A stretch of DNA of 21,029 nt from positions 1-21,029 of the forward strand of contig JAEYTJ010000318.1 in assembly GCA_023434095.1 (NCBI GenBank), read 5' to 3'. This stretch comes from Pseudomonadota bacterium (GTDB lineage Bacteria; Pseudomonadota; Alphaproteobacteria; Rhizobiales; Xanthobacteraceae). Under the pieces are notes generated by a model, which ran no database searches, was not told where the DNA came from, and saw only the letters and a program-made list of their open reading frames with translations. Each line of letters starts with the position of its first letter. Position 1 is the first letter of the stretch. This document shows, one piece after another, positions 1 through 7,988 of this stretch. A program made the translations under genes and the position numbers.

Positions 1-135
1 GGATTCTCCGGCGTCGACGGCATCTTCCGCTTCCGCGCCGACGGCACCAACCAGCGCGGGCTGGCGGTGATGCAGATTTCCGGCGGGACCACCCAGATCG
101 TCAGCCCCGCCCCGCGCAGCTTCGCGCAGGGGTGA
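1..135 (+). CDS. C-terminal end of a periplasmic-binding-fold protein (putative penicillin-binding protein activator, LpoA-like), 5' truncated
   Basis: Only the last 44 residues are in the window, read in frame 1 to the TGA at 133-135. The tail reads GVDGIFRF..DG..QRGLAVMQI and ends IVSPAPRSF. This resembles the C-terminus of the alphaproteobacterial type-1 periplasmic binding proteins (Leu/Ile/Val-binding fold) annotated as penicillin-binding protein activators. Those genes are often found near hemW-rdgB-rph in Hyphomicrobiales, which supports the call. They are exported and thought to act on peptidoglycan synthases, but nothing in this fragment tests that role. The gene is convergent with hemW, and the repeat at 161-284 lies between them. 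The family assignment rests on a short tail plus context. Confidence 0.6.
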   Translation, partial: GFSGVDGIFRFRADGTNQRGLAVMQISGGTTQIVSPAPRSFAQG

Positions 136-160
136 GGGGCACCCTCCCACGAGAGAACCG

Positions 161-284
161 CGTCATCCTGAGGTGCGAGCGGAGCGAGCCTCGAAGGATG
201 GTTCCTTCGGGCCTGCCCCAACGAGCATCCTTCGAGGCTTGCATCCTTCGAGGCTTGGCCTTTGGCCAAGCACCTCAGGATGAC
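161..284. repeat. Nested intergenic inverted repeat (foldback element, copy 1)
   Basis: Outer arms of 15 bp (GTCATCCTGAGGTGC at 162-176 and its exact reverse complement at 270-284) enclose a second perfect 14-bp pair: AGCCTCGAAGGATG at 187-200 against 226-239, and again against 242-255. The right inner arm is doubled because GCATCCTTCGAGGCTT occurs twice in tandem (225-240 and 241-256). A small hairpin CTTGGCC-ttt-GGCCAAG occupies 254-270. The element fills the gap between two convergent genes, so its transcript would fold strongly from either side and could serve as a terminator. A related element lies at 14468-14606. This is the kind of non-coding palindromic repeat dispersed through many alphaproteobacterial genomes; copy number cannot be judged from here. 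Confidence 0.85.
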
Positions 285-309
285 CGCCATCTGAGCTAGG
301 CGCGCCTCT

Positions 310-1485
310 TCACGCCGCGAGATCGGCGACGATGGCGTCGAGCACCGGCAGGCCGAGGGCGGTGGCGCGCAGGCGGTCGCCCGGCAGTTCCTCGATCATC
401 CGCTCCTCCAGGAGCCCCGCCACCCGCGCCGGATCGAAGCCGCGTCCGGCCAGCCGGGCGAAGCGGGCGCGGTCGATGCCTTCCGCGAGGCGCAGGCCCA
501 TCAGCAGATATTCGTCGGCCTGCTCGGCGCGGGTGAGCGGCTCGTCAGCGATCACCCCATGGCCCTGCGCCTCGACGCGGGCCACCCATTCCTCCGGCCC
601 GCGCTCGGTGGAAGTGGCGACCCGCCCCTCCGGCGTGTCGAGCCGCCCATGGGCGCCGGGGCCGACCCCGGCATATTCGCCATAGCGCCAATAGAGCAGG
701 TTGTGCCGGCTCTCCGCCCCCGGACGGGCGTGGTTGGAAATCTCGTAGGCCGGCAGGCCGGCGGCGCGCGTCGTCTCCTGCGTCACGTCCCACAGGGCGC
801 GAGCTGCCTCGCCGTCGGGAACGATCAGCCGGCCGGCGCGGTGCAGCGCGGCGAAGGGCGTGCCGTCCTCGATGGTCAGCTGGTAGAGCGAGAGATGCTC
901 GCAGCCCTCGTCGATGGCGCGCCGCAGCTCGGCGGCCCAGTCCTGCGGCTTCTGGTCGGGGCGGGCATAGATGAGGTCGAACGACACCCGCTCGAAGGCC
1001 GCCCGCGCCACCGCCACCGCCCCGAGCGCCTCCTCGGCCGTGTGCATGCGCCCCAGCGCCTTCAGCGCGGCATCGTCCAGCGCCTGCACGCCGAGCGAGA
1101 CGCGGTTCACCCCCGCCGCCCGATAGCCGCGGAAGCGCCCGGCCTCGACGCTGGTGGGGTTGGCCTCCAGCGTCACCTCGGCGCGCGCGTCGAGCGGCCA
1201 CGCCTCATGGATGGCGTCGAGGATCGCCCCGACCGTCGCCGGCTCCATCAGCGAAGGGGTGCCGCCGCCGAAGAACACGCTGTGGGTGCGCCGCTGGCCG
1301 ATCCGTTGGCGCGTATGGGCGATCTCCGCACGGAACGCCGCCACGAAGCGCGCCTGGTCGGGCGGCGCGTGGCGAACATGCGAGTTGAAGTCGCAATAGG
1401 GGCATTTGGCCTTGCAGAACGGCCAGTGCACATAGACGCCGAAGCCGGGATCGACCGGCGGCGGCGCGGGGGCGCGCTCAGCCAA
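310..1485 (-). CDS. hemW: HemW-like radical SAM protein (heme chaperone / coproporphyrinogen dehydrogenase-like)
   Basis: A cytosolic radical SAM protein of the HemN/HemW group. HemW binds heme and a [4Fe-4S] cluster and is implicated in heme delivery to respiratory enzymes. From a TTG start at 1485 the protein has 391 residues, normal for the family. The cluster motif CKAKCPYC gives C24, C28 and C31, preceded by VYVHWPF, and GGGTPS follows at about 73-78. The reading frame stays open upstream to an ATG at 1581, but that would run 104 nt into rdgB and add an unconserved Arg/Pro/Ala-rich leader. The TTG gives an 8-nt overlap with rdgB and puts the conserved core near the N-terminus. It is the last gene of rph-rdgB-hemW. 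HemW rather than true HemN is favoured by length and by this synteny. Confidence 0.9.
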   Translation of the reverse strand: MAERAPAPPPVDPGFGVYVHWPFCKAKCPYCDFNSHVRHAPPDQARFVAAFRAEIAHTRQRIGQRRTHSVFFGGGTPSLMEPATVGAILDAIHEAWPLDARAEVTLEANPTSVEAGRFRGYRAAGVNRVSLGVQALDDAALKALGRMHTAEEALGAVAVARAAFERVSFDLIYARPDQKPQDWAAELRRAIDEGCEHLSLYQLTIEDGTPFAALHRAGRLIVPDGEAARALWDVTQETTRAAGLPAYEISNHARPGAESRHNLLYWRYGEYAGVGPGAHGRLDTPEGRVATSTERGPEEWVARVEAQGHGVIADEPLTRAEQADEYLLMGLRLAEGIDRARFARLAGRGFDPARVAGLLEERMIEELPGDRLRATALGLPVLDAIVADLAA

Positions 1486-2131
1486 ACGTCGCCCCGAGGC
1501 AGGCCTGCGCCAGCGCCATGAAGGCCCTCGCCCGGTGCGACAGGCCGCGGCCGAGGGGCGGCAGGCCGTGCTTCTCGGCACCGGTCATCTCGCCGAAGGT
1601 CCGCTCGTGCCCGTCCGGCTGGAACATCGGGTCATAGCCGAAGCCCGCTGGCCCGCGCGGCGGCCAGACCAGCGTGCCGTTCACCACGCCCTCGAAATCC
1701 TCGACATGCCCGTCCGGCCAGGCGAGGCACAGGGCGGAGATGAAATGGGCCTGCCGCAGGTCGGGAAGCTCCGCCCCGGCCGCGCGCAGCTCTTCCTCCA
1801 CCCGGGTCATCGCCGCCATGAAGTCCTTTTCCGGCCCCGCCCAGCGGGCGGTGTAGAGCCCCGGCGCCCCGCCCAGCGCATCGACGCACAGGCCGGAATC
1901 GTCGGCGAAGGCGGGCAGGACTGCGGCATTGGCGGCGGCGGTCGCCTTGATGCGAGCGTTCTCGCCGAAGGTCAGTCCGGTCTCCTCCGGCTCGGGCAGG
2001 CCGAGCTCGCCGGCGGAAACGGCGTCGATGCCATAGGGCGCCAGCAGGCCGCGCATCTCCTCCAGCTTGCCTGGATTGTGGGTAGCGATGACGACACGGC
2101 CTTCCAGCCGGCGGTGCGCGGGGGTGCTCAT
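1478..2131 (-). CDS. rdgB: dITP/XTP pyrophosphatase (RdgB/HAM1 family)
   Basis: Hydrolyses non-canonical purine nucleoside triphosphates (dITP, ITP, XTP) to monophosphate and pyrophosphate, keeping them out of DNA and RNA. The 217-residue protein shows the family landmarks in order: ATHNPGK (residues 16-22, substrate loop), [10 protein letters not shown] (54-63), FADDSGL (75-81, metal and catalytic Asp), YTARWAG (93-99), GFGYDPMF (around 165) and a terminal SHRARA. The ATG at 2131 overlaps the rph stop as ATGA, implying translational coupling. Its 3' end overlaps hemW by 8 nt. RdgB homologues are slightly shorter (about 200 residues); the extra residues here are at the N-terminus and in the loop before TFGENA. 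Confidence 0.96.
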   Translation of the reverse strand: MSTPAHRRLEGRVVIATHNPGKLEEMRGLLAPYGIDAVSAGELGLPEPEETGLTFGENARIKATAAANAAVLPAFADDSGLCVDALGGAPGLYTARWAGPEKDFMAAMTRVEEELRAAGAELPDLRQAHFISALCLAWPDGHVEDFEGVVNGTLVWPPRGPAGFGYDPMFQPDGHERTFGEMTGAEKHGLPPLGRGLSHRARAFMALAQACLGATFG

Positions 2132-2841
2132 GCGACGGCCAGCTTCTGCAGGTCGACCAGCTTGCCGACGCCCTTGCGGGCCAGGCCGAGCATGGCGTTG
2201 AACTCGTCCTCGGAGAAGGGCGTCTTCTCCGCCGTGCCCTGCACCTCGACGAAGCCGCCGGCGCCGGTCATGACGAAATTGACGTCGGTGTGGGCCTCGG
2301 AATCCTCGGCATAGTCGAGGTCCAGCCGCGGCTCGCCGTCGATGATGCCACAGGAAACGGCCGCGAGATGGTCGCGCAGCGGCAGGGTCGAGATCATGCC
2401 GCGTGTCTTCATCCAGCTCAGGCAGTCGTGCAGCGCGATCCACGCGCCGGTAATGGCAGCAGTGCGCGTGCCGCCATCGGCCTGGATCACGTCGCAATCG
2501 ACGGTGATCTGCCGCTCGCCGAGCTTTTCGAGGTCCATCACCGCACGCAGCGAGCGGCCGATGAGCCGCTGGATTTCCTGGGTGCGGCCGGACTGCTTGC
2601 CGGCGGCAGCCTCGCGGCGCGTGCGGTCATGGGTGGCGCGCGGCAGCATGCCGTATTCCGCCGTCACCCAGCCCCGCCCCTGCCCCTTCAGCCAGGGCGG
2701 CAGCCGCTCTTCGAGCGTGGCGGCGACGAGCACATGGGTCTCGCCGAACTTGACGAGGCAGGAGCCTTCGGCATGGCGCAGCACGCCGCGCTCGAAGCTC
2801 ACGGCACGCATCTCGTCGGGAAGGCGGCGGGAAGGGCGCAT
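2128..2841 (-). CDS. rph: Ribonuclease PH
   Basis: A phosphorolytic 3'-to-5' exoribonuclease that trims the 3' ends of tRNA precursors and other structured RNAs; the enzyme works as a hexameric ring in the cytoplasm. The 237-residue length is standard. Hallmarks seen are the MRPSRR start, [11 protein letters not shown] (residues 23-33), [18 protein letters not shown] (51-68), the Arg-rich segment ending [12 protein letters not shown] (85-96) and the phosphate-binding [11 protein letters not shown] (123-133). An open frame extends upstream, but the ATG at 2841 matches family N-termini and has an AGGAGA ribosome-binding site at 2850-2855. It is the first gene of the rph-rdgB-hemW unit and is divergent from hrcA. 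Confidence 0.97.
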   Translation of the reverse strand: MRPSRRLPDEMRAVSFERGVLRHAEGSCLVKFGETHVLVAATLEERLPPWLKGQGRGWVTAEYGMLPRATHDRTRREAAAGKQSGRTQEIQRLIGRSLRAVMDLEKLGERQITVDCDVIQADGGTRTAAITGAWIALHDCLSWMKTRGMISTLPLRDHLAAVSCGIIDGEPRLDLDYAEDSEAHTDVNFVMTGAGGFVEVQGTAEKTPFSEDEFNAMLGLARKGVGKLVDLQKLAVA

Positions 2842-2888
2842 GCGGAGGGTCTCCTGGAACGTCGGGCGGCACGGCCCTTTGGGCGGAC

Positions 2889-2917
2889 CTTGTAAGGGCG
2901 GCGCGAGCCGGGTGCAA
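2889..2917 (-). promoter_or_regulatory. Candidate promoter for rph-rdgB-hemW
   Basis: On the minus strand TTGCAC (2912-2917) is followed after 17 bp by TACAAG (2889-2894), a fair match to a sigma-70-type -35/-10 pair, about 48 bp before the rph start codon. It sits back to back with the hrcA promoter. Found by eye in GC-rich DNA, so a chance match is possible. Confidence 0.35.
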
Positions 2918-2940
2918 CGCCGGACGCCGGCGGCGGGCGC

Positions 2941-2970
2941 TTGTACATGGGCGGCGATTACCGAGATAAT
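2941..2970 (+). promoter_or_regulatory. Candidate promoter for hrcA-grpE
   Basis: TTGTAC (2941-2946), an 18-bp spacer and GATAAT (2965-2970) lie 43 bp before the hrcA start, in the most AT-rich patch of this divergent gap. Read with the preceding base, the -35 is CTTGTA; the CTTG core also suits the heat-shock sigma factor RpoH, but the -10 looks more like sigma-70. No CIRCE operator (TTAGCACTC-N9-GAGTGCTAA) is visible here, so there is no sign of HrcA autoregulation at this site. Confidence 0.5.
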
Positions 2971-3013
2971 AGGCCCCCATGACCGGGGAGACGAGACAAG
3001 GGACAGGCCCGCA

Positions 3014-4114
3014 ATGCCCCTCGATCCATTTCTGTCCGCCAACGCGCCGTCGCTCGCACGGCTCGACGAACGTTCGCGCGAGATCTTCCGGCAGATCGTC
3101 GAGACCTATCTGGCGACCGGCGAGCCCGCCGGCTCGCGCAACATTTCCCGCCTCATTCCGATGACGCTGTCGCCGGCCTCGGTCCGCAACGTGATGGCGG
3201 ACCTCGAAGCCGCCGGCCTCATCTTCGCCCCCCACACCAGCGCCGGTCGCCTGCCGACGGAGCGCGGCCTGCGCTTCTTCGTCGATGCGCTGCTGGAAAT
3301 CGGTGACGTCTCGGAGGACGAGCGCAATTCGATCGAGACCCAGGTGCGCGCCGCCGCCCGTGCCCAGACCGTGGATGGCGTGCTGGCGGAGGCCTCCAAT
3401 CTGCTCTCCGGCCTGTCGCGCGGCGCCGGCGTCGTCACCACCGGCAAGACCGACGTGCGGCTCAAGCACATCGAATTCGTGCCGCTCGACGCCACCCGCG
3501 CGCTGCTCATCCTCGTTTCCGACGATGGCGAGGTCGAGAACCGCCTCGTTCCCCTGCCCAAGGGCCTGCCCTCCTCGGCACTGGTGGAGGCGACCAACTT
3601 CCTCAGCGCGCTGACGCGCGGGCGCACGCTGGTGGAGCTGCGCACCGAGGTGGAGCGCACCCTTGCCGCCCGCCGCGCCGAGCTGGACGAGGTGACCGCG
3701 CGGGTGGTCGAGAGCGGCATGGCCAGCTGGTCGGGGGGCGACAAGGCCGAGCGGCGGCTCATCGTCCGCGGCCAGACGCGGCTGCTGCACGATCTGCGCG
3801 CCATCGAGGATTTGGAGCGCGTGCGGCTGCTGTTCGACGATCTCGAAGCCAAGCAGGAGGTCGTGGACCTTCTGGGGCGGGCGGAGGACGCACAGGGCCT
3901 GCGCATCTTCATCGGCTCGGAGAACAAGCTGTTCTCGCTGTCGGGCTCCTCCACCATCGTCGCGCCCTATCGCGACGGGCAGGGAAGGGTGGTGGGCGTG
4001 CTCGGCGTCATCGGCCCGACACGGCTCAACTATGCCCGCATCGTGCCGATGGTCGATTTCACCGCCCGTGTCGTCAGCCGCGTTCTCGCCGGTCCGGGGA
4101 TTGACGCGGCTTGA
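3014..4114 (+). CDS. hrcA: Heat-inducible transcription repressor HrcA
   Basis: A dimeric DNA-binding repressor that holds down groESL-type chaperone genes through the CIRCE operator and is itself kept active by GroEL. The 366-residue protein has an N-terminal winged helix (about residues 15-90) with the diagnostic stretch [14 protein letters not shown]...[25 protein letters not shown]-like middle domain follows. The C-terminus carries [26 protein letters not shown] in pieces typical of the family. The frame is open far upstream, but the ATG at 3014 gives the normal N-terminus and is preceded by AAGGGACAGG at 2998-3007. It is followed by grpE after 81 nt, the usual alphaproteobacterial heat-shock pair. 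Confidence 0.96.
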   Translation: MPLDPFLSANAPSLARLDERSREIFRQIVETYLATGEPAGSRNISRLIPMTLSPASVRNVMADLEAAGLIFAPHTSAGRLPTERGLRFFVDALLEIGDVSEDERNSIETQVRAAARAQTVDGVLAEASNLLSGLSRGAGVVTTGKTDVRLKHIEFVPLDATRALLILVSDDGEVENRLVPLPKGLPSSALVEATNFLSALTRGRTLVELRTEVERTLAARRAELDEVTARVVESGMASWSGGDKAERRLIVRGQTRLLHDLRAIEDLERVRLLFDDLEAKQEVVDLLGRAEDAQGLRIFIGSENKLFSLSGSSTIVAPYRDGQGRVVGVLGVIGPTRLNYARIVPMVDFTARVVSRVLAGPGIDAA

Positions 4115-4195
4115 TTTTTGCCGCTTCCGCCCCGATATGGCGGGCGTCCGCGCGGCCCCGCCGCCGGGACGGATTCATTGTTCGACGAGGTATTC

Positions 4196-4816
4196 ATGAG
4201 CGACGAGAACCGCACTCCGGCTGACCAGCCCGAAACGGGCGATCAGACTGTCGGCGCCGAGCACGGTGCAGCGGGCGCGCCGGACGACCTCGCTGCCGCC
4301 TTCGCCGCCGAGAAGGAACAGCTCGAGGCCGAGATCGCCGCGCTGAAGGACAAGTTCCTGCGCGCCTTTGCCGAGGCCGACAATGTGCGCCGCCGCGCCG
4401 AGCGCGAGGTGGCGGACGCCAAGGTCTACGGCATCACCGGCTTCGCCCGCGACATCCTCACCGTGGCCGACGATTTCGAGCGGGCGCTGGGCGCCATCGA
4501 CGCCGACGCCCGCGCCAAGGCGGACGGCACGCTGAAGACGCTGCTGGAAGGCATCGACCTCACCAGCCGCGCGCTGCTTCAGGCGCTGTCCAAGCACGGC
4601 GTGGCCCGCATCGAGGCGGAAGGCGCCAGGTTCGATCCGAACATGCACCAGGCGATGTTCGAGGTGCCCAACACCGAGGTGCCCTCGGGCACCGTGGTCC
4701 AGGTAATCCAGCCCGGCTACAAGCTCGGTGATCGGGTGCTGCGCCCGGCGCTGGTCGGCGTTTCCAAGGGCGGTCCCAAGGCGCCGCCGACGGACGCTCC
4801 GCCCGCCGGCAACTGA
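4196..4816 (+). CDS. grpE: Nucleotide exchange factor GrpE
   Basis: A homodimeric cochaperone that releases ADP from DnaK. The 206-residue protein has an acidic, disordered N-terminus (residues 1-40). A long coiled-coil helix follows, from about [20 protein letters not shown] onward, with [18 protein letters not shown]. The helical bundle includes [17 protein letters not shown]. The C-terminal beta wing holds the family signature [14 protein letters not shown]...[26 protein letters not shown]. The ATG at 4196 is preceded by GAGG at 4187-4190; the open frame from 4118 is unlikely to be translated. It is co-transcribed with hrcA, and dnaK is not in the window. Transcription should end at the hairpin at 4851-4878. 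Confidence 0.96.
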   Translation: MSDENRTPADQPETGDQTVGAEHGAAGAPDDLAAAFAAEKEQLEAEIAALKDKFLRAFAEADNVRRRAEREVADAKVYGITGFARDILTVADDFERALGAIDADARAKADGTLKTLLEGIDLTSRALLQALSKHGVARIEAEGARFDPNMHQAMFEVPNTEVPSGTVVQVIQPGYKLGDRVLRPALVGVSKGGPKAPPTDAPPAGN

Positions 4817-4850
4817 CCTACCGCCGCCCCCGTGGCGGGTGCCGCATGTG

Positions 4851-4878
4851 AAAAAGGGCCCCGGCGGGGCCCTTTTTT
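4851..4878. terminator. Bidirectional Rho-independent terminator between grpE and the secreted-protein gene
   Basis: AAAAAGGGCCC, a 5-base loop CGGCG, then GGGCCCTTTTTT: an 11-bp perfect stem counting the A/T tracts. It has a T-run on the plus strand and, because the left side is an A-run, an equivalent T-run on the minus strand. It lies 34 nt after the grpE stop and 24 nt after the convergent minus-strand gene ends at 4903, so it can stop both units. It is the clearest intrinsic terminator in the window. Confidence 0.93.
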
Positions 4879-4902
4879 GTTCGCCTGTCGCGGCGCACAG
4901 GG

Positions 4903-5868
4903 TCAGCGCAGGGTCACCCCGTCGCGCAGCGCGCGCATGGCGCCGTAATCGGCGTCGAAATTCTCCGTGGGCGCGACACCCACCATGCGCAGATAGCCGT
5001 TCCGCCCGAAGCTGAGCCACTGCGCCACCTTCACCGGCTTGCCGGTCTGCTGGTCGGCGGCGTTGGCGATCAGCTCATAGCCGGGCTGGCCGCCGACCCG
5101 CAGCGGTCCGCCACGCTCGACGCGCAGTTCCTTGATGCCGGGCACGCTGGCGATCGCCCGCTTGGCCACGGCCTCGCGCTCGTCCTCGCGGATTTCGCCC
5201 GGGCCGACCGCCACGATGAAGAAGGACTGGGTCTGCGGCGTGTCGTTGCCGGCCGCGGTCGCCTCGCCCGAATCCGGCTTGGTGAGCAGCACGGCATTGG
5301 TGCCGATCACCTTCATCACCTGGTAGCCGCTCAGCTGGTCGAGCGTGAAGGGAAGCTTGGCGAGCATCTCCTCGGTGCTGGGTGGGGCGCGGAAGACGAC
5401 GGTCTTCAGCGCTTCCTCGACCTTGGCGTCGGGATAGCGGCTGGTGGCGGCCTCGGGGAACTGCACCGTCACCATGCCGGTCTGCTCCTTGCCGCCGGCG
5501 ACCAGGATCCACTTCTTCAGCGCCCCGGCCCCTACGGTCTGGAAGCCCTTGAGCAGAACCGCTGGCACGCCGTCCGCCAGGGTCACGTCGCGCCGCTCCT
5601 CGACCGTCACCCCCTGCTTTTCCAGCTCCTTGGTGGCGAAATTCGCGGTGATTTCGGCATAGGCGGGCTTGGGCATCTCGAGGACGAGGATCGAGGCGCT
5701 GGCGGCGCGATCCTGGAAGCCGGGAACGCCGGGCACGGGCACCATGCCCTCCGGCGGCACGAGGCCGATCGTGCCGTCATTGGCGAAGATCGTCTCGGCG
5801 GAGGCGGCGGGAAGGGCAAGCATCGCCAGCGAAAAGGCGACAGCGGCAAGGCGGGCAACAACGCGCAT
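4903..5868 (-). CDS. Secreted (periplasmic) protein of unknown function
   Basis: I do not recognise a characterised family. The 321-residue protein begins with a textbook signal peptide: MRVVAR, a hydrophobic core AAVAFSLAMLALP, and a cleavage site AASA before ETIFAND. No lipobox cysteine is present, so a soluble periplasmic location is predicted. The mature part is hydrophilic, with two segments of similar flavour (around ILVLEMPKPAYAEITANF and SFFIVAVGPGEIREDERE), hinting at a duplicated alpha/beta module. I chose the ATG at 5868 because AAGGA precedes it. The ATG at 5922, which overlaps the alkB stop as TGATG, would add 18 residues and is a real alternative. It is the last gene of the his-coaA-alkB unit. 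Confidence 0.85.
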   Translation of the reverse strand: MRVVARLAAVAFSLAMLALPAASAETIFANDGTIGLVPPEGMVPVPGVPGFQDRAASASILVLEMPKPAYAEITANFATKELEKQGVTVEERRDVTLADGVPAVLLKGFQTVGAGALKKWILVAGGKEQTGMVTVQFPEAATSRYPDAKVEEALKTVVFRAPPSTEEMLAKLPFTLDQLSGYQVMKVIGTNAVLLTKPDSGEATAAGNDTPQTQSFFIVAVGPGEIREDEREAVAKRAIASVPGIKELRVERGGPLRVGGQPGYELIANAADQQTGKPVKVAQWLSFGRNGYLRMVGVAPTENFDADYGAMRALRDGVTLR

Positions 5869-5921
5869 TCGCAATCCTTCGGGATTAAGGAAGCTGTAAC
5901 TTCGCCCTTTCTGCGTGTTCA

Positions 5922-6563
5922 TCAAGGCCGAATTTCGCCGGCGCCCGCCCGATATACCCGCCGTAACGTCAGATTGATGCGCCCCGGCTGCCGAAACAGG
6001 GTCGAGGTGCCGGGATAGATGCGGTCGATGCCGTGAAAGGCGAGCCGCGCCGGTCCCGCCAGCAGCAGCGCGTCGCCGGAGGCGAGGCGGAGCGAGCGGG
6101 TGGGATCGCTGCGGATAGCGCCGCCGATGCGGAACAGCGCGGTGTCGCCGAGCGAGAGCGACAGGACGGGCGCGGAAAACTCCTCCTCGTCGCGGTCCTG
6201 GTGCAGCCCCATTCGCGCCTCGGCCCCGTACCAGTTGATCAGGCAGGCCTCCGGCGCCAGTTCGACCCCCGCCAGCTCTTCCCAGGCGCGAACCAGCACC
6301 GCCGGGAAGGGCGGCCAAGGCTGGCCGGTGTCGGGATGGGTCGGCTGGTAGCGATAGCCCGCCACGTCCGACACCCAGCCCAGCGGCCCGCAATTGGACA
6401 TCCGCACCGAGAACGGCTTGCCGGTGCGCGGCATGCGCGGGGTGAACAGCGGCGCCGCGGCGAGCACGACCCGCAATTCCTCCGCCAGCGCCTCCTGGCC
6501 CGTGCGGTCGAGCCAGCCCGGCCAGTAGAGGCAGCCGGGCACGATCTCGACCGCCGCCGCCAC
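5922..6563 (-). CDS. alkB: AlkB-type Fe(II)/2-oxoglutarate-dependent DNA repair dioxygenase
   Basis: Oxidatively removes methyl and etheno lesions (such as 1-methyladenine and 3-methylcytosine) from nucleic acid. The 213-residue protein keeps the E. coli AlkB active-site pattern: CLINWYG with N110 and Y112, iron ligands H121 and D123 in LHQDRDEEE, the third ligand H177 in AFHGIDRI, and the 2-oxoglutarate arginines R195 and R201 in GRINLTLRR. The GTG start at 6563 immediately follows the TAG of coaA in the same frame; a second GTG at codon 8 is possible. No Ada site or adaptive-response gene lies nearby. Placement in a biosynthetic operon suggests constitutive low expression (inference). Confidence 0.93.
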   Translation of the reverse strand: MAAAVEIVPGCLYWPGWLDRTGQEALAEELRVVLAAAPLFTPRMPRTGKPFSVRMSNCGPLGWVSDVAGYRYQPTHPDTGQPWPPFPAVLVRAWEELAGVELAPEACLINWYGAEARMGLHQDRDEEEFSAPVLSLSLGDTALFRIGGAIRSDPTRSLRLASGDALLLAGPARLAFHGIDRIYPGTSTLFRQPGRINLTLRRVYRAGAGEIRP

Positions 6564-7523
6564 CTAGAGCTTCCTCAGCGCCACCGCCTCGACCTCATGG
6601 TCGCCGCCCTTGCGCAGGATGAGGTCGGCGCGCTGGCGGGTCGGCAGGATGTTCTCCTGCAGGTTCAGCAGGTTGATCGAGCGCCAGATGGCGCGGGCGG
6701 TGGCGCCGGCCTCTGCGCCCGTCAGGCTGGAATAGCGGTGGAAATAGGCCTTGGGATCGCGGAAGGCGGTTTCGCGCAGCCGCATGAAGCGCTCGACATA
6801 CCAGCGCTCCAAAATGGTCTCGTCAGCGTCGATATAGACCTTGAAGTCGAAGAAGTCGGAGACGAAGGGAATGCCCTTGCCGTCCTTGGGCGGGCGGCTG
6901 GTCTGCAGCACGTTCAGCCCCTCGACGATGAGGATGTCCGGCTGGTCGACCTCGATCGCCGCGTTCGGCGTCACGTCATAGTCGAAATGGCTGTAGAGCG
7001 GCGCCCGCACCGGCCGCCGGCCCGCCTTGATGTCGGTGAGGAAATGCAGCAGCGCCGGCAGGTCGTAGCTTTCCGGGAAACCCTTGCGCCCCATCAGCCC
7101 TTCCTGCTCCAGAATGGCGTTGGGCAGCAGGAAGCCGTCGGTGGTGACCAGCGCGACCTTCGGCGTGTTCGGCCAGCGCGCCAGCAGCGCCTGCAGCACG
7201 CGCGCCGTGGTGGACTTGCCCACGGCCACCGAGCCGGCGACGCCGATGATATAGGGCATCTTGCCGTTCTGCTCGGGGCCGAGGAATTTCTGCATCTGCC
7301 GGAACAGCTTCTGCGTTGCGCCGACATAGATCGACAGCAGGCGCGACAGCGGCAGGTAGATTTCCTCGATCTCGGGGAGAGACAGCCGGTCGTTGAGACC
7401 CTGCAGCCGCTGGATCTCTTCCGGCTTCAGGGGTTGCGGCGTGTCGGCGCGCAAAGCCGCCCATTCGGCGCGGCTGAATTGACGGAAAGGCGACAGCACC
7501 GCCCCGTCGAGCTTCAGGTCCAT
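6564..7523 (-). CDS. coaA: Type I pantothenate kinase
   Basis: Phosphorylates pantothenate with ATP, the first and usually rate-controlling step of coenzyme A synthesis. The 319-residue protein has the P-loop [12 protein letters not shown] (residues 94-105), followed by [30 protein letters not shown] and [12 protein letters not shown], all conserved in CoaA of the E. coli type; the bacterial type I enzyme is CoA-feedback regulated. The ATG at 7523 has only a weak GGGAAA upstream. A 132-nt gap separates it from hisE, so it may have its own promoter, though I saw only a poor candidate. Linkage of coaA to the end of the his cluster is common in Hyphomicrobiales. The window also encodes CoaE, the last CoA step. 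Confidence 0.97.
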   Translation of the reverse strand: MDLKLDGAVLSPFRQFSRAEWAALRADTPQPLKPEEIQRLQGLNDRLSLPEIEEIYLPLSRLLSIYVGATQKLFRQMQKFLGPEQNGKMPYIIGVAGSVAVGKSTTARVLQALLARWPNTPKVALVTTDGFLLPNAILEQEGLMGRKGFPESYDLPALLHFLTDIKAGRRPVRAPLYSHFDYDVTPNAAIEVDQPDILIVEGLNVLQTSRPPKDGKGIPFVSDFFDFKVYIDADETILERWYVERFMRLRETAFRDPKAYFHRYSSLTGAEAGATARAIWRSINLLNLQENILPTRQRADLILRKGGDHEVEAVALRKL

Positions 7524-7655
7524 GGTAGCGTTTCCCGGCTCGCCCGGACATTCAAAGCGCCAGGCGTTGGTCGACCGTATACCACCTTAGCCGAGGACAC
7601 GATACTGTCCGCCGGCCGGATGAGGGCCGCTGGAAACAGGGGAACGGCGGCGTGC

Positions 7656-7988
7656 TCAGCCCTTGGGGCGGGACGCCTTTTCCTCCAGGCCGGACTGATG
7701 GGTCCGGCGGCCGAGCTCCGCATACACGTCATCCAGCGACACGCCGCGCGCCTGAAGCAGCACGGCGAGATGGTAGAGAAGATCGGCGCTCTCGGAAACG
7801 ACCGCTTTGGTATCGGTGCCGACGGCGGCAAGCGCCGTCTCCACCGCTTCCTCGCCGAGCTTCTGGGCGCATTTGGCGACGCCCTTGGCGAGCAGCGCGC
7901 GGGTATAGGACGCCTCCCCGTCCGCCGCCGCGCGGCGGGCGACGATGGCGGCGAGGTCTTCCAGAGTGACGCGCGGGGGTTCGCTCAT
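7656..7988 (-). CDS. hisE: Phosphoribosyl-ATP diphosphatase
   Basis: Catalyses the second step of histidine synthesis, PR-ATP to PR-AMP plus pyrophosphate. The all-alpha MazG-like fold is recognisable from [13 protein letters not shown] (residues 43-55; acidic metal ligands E46, E47, E50) and [14 protein letters not shown] (65-78; E66 and D69). It has 110 residues, the size of a stand-alone HisE. There is no fused HisI domain, so PR-AMP cyclohydrolase must be encoded elsewhere. The ATG at 7988 overlaps the hisF stop as ATGA. It is the last his gene of the cluster. Confidence 0.96.
   Translation of the reverse strand: MSEPPRVTLEDLAAIVARRAAADGEASYTRALLAKGVAKCAQKLGEEAVETALAAVGTDTKAVVSESADLLYHLAVLLQARGVSLDDVYAELGRRTHQSGLEEKASRPKG

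Noticed and set aside
2342..3013. N-terminal extension of the hrcA reading frame
   Set aside because: It would overlap rph and the promoter region; conserved HrcA sequence begins after the ATG at 3014, which has a ribosome-binding site.
2842..3013. A CIRCE operator (TTAGCACTC-N9-GAGTGCTAA) upstream of hrcA
   Set aside because: Looked for and not found; GAGTGCT at 14421-14427 is an isolated half-site without its partner.
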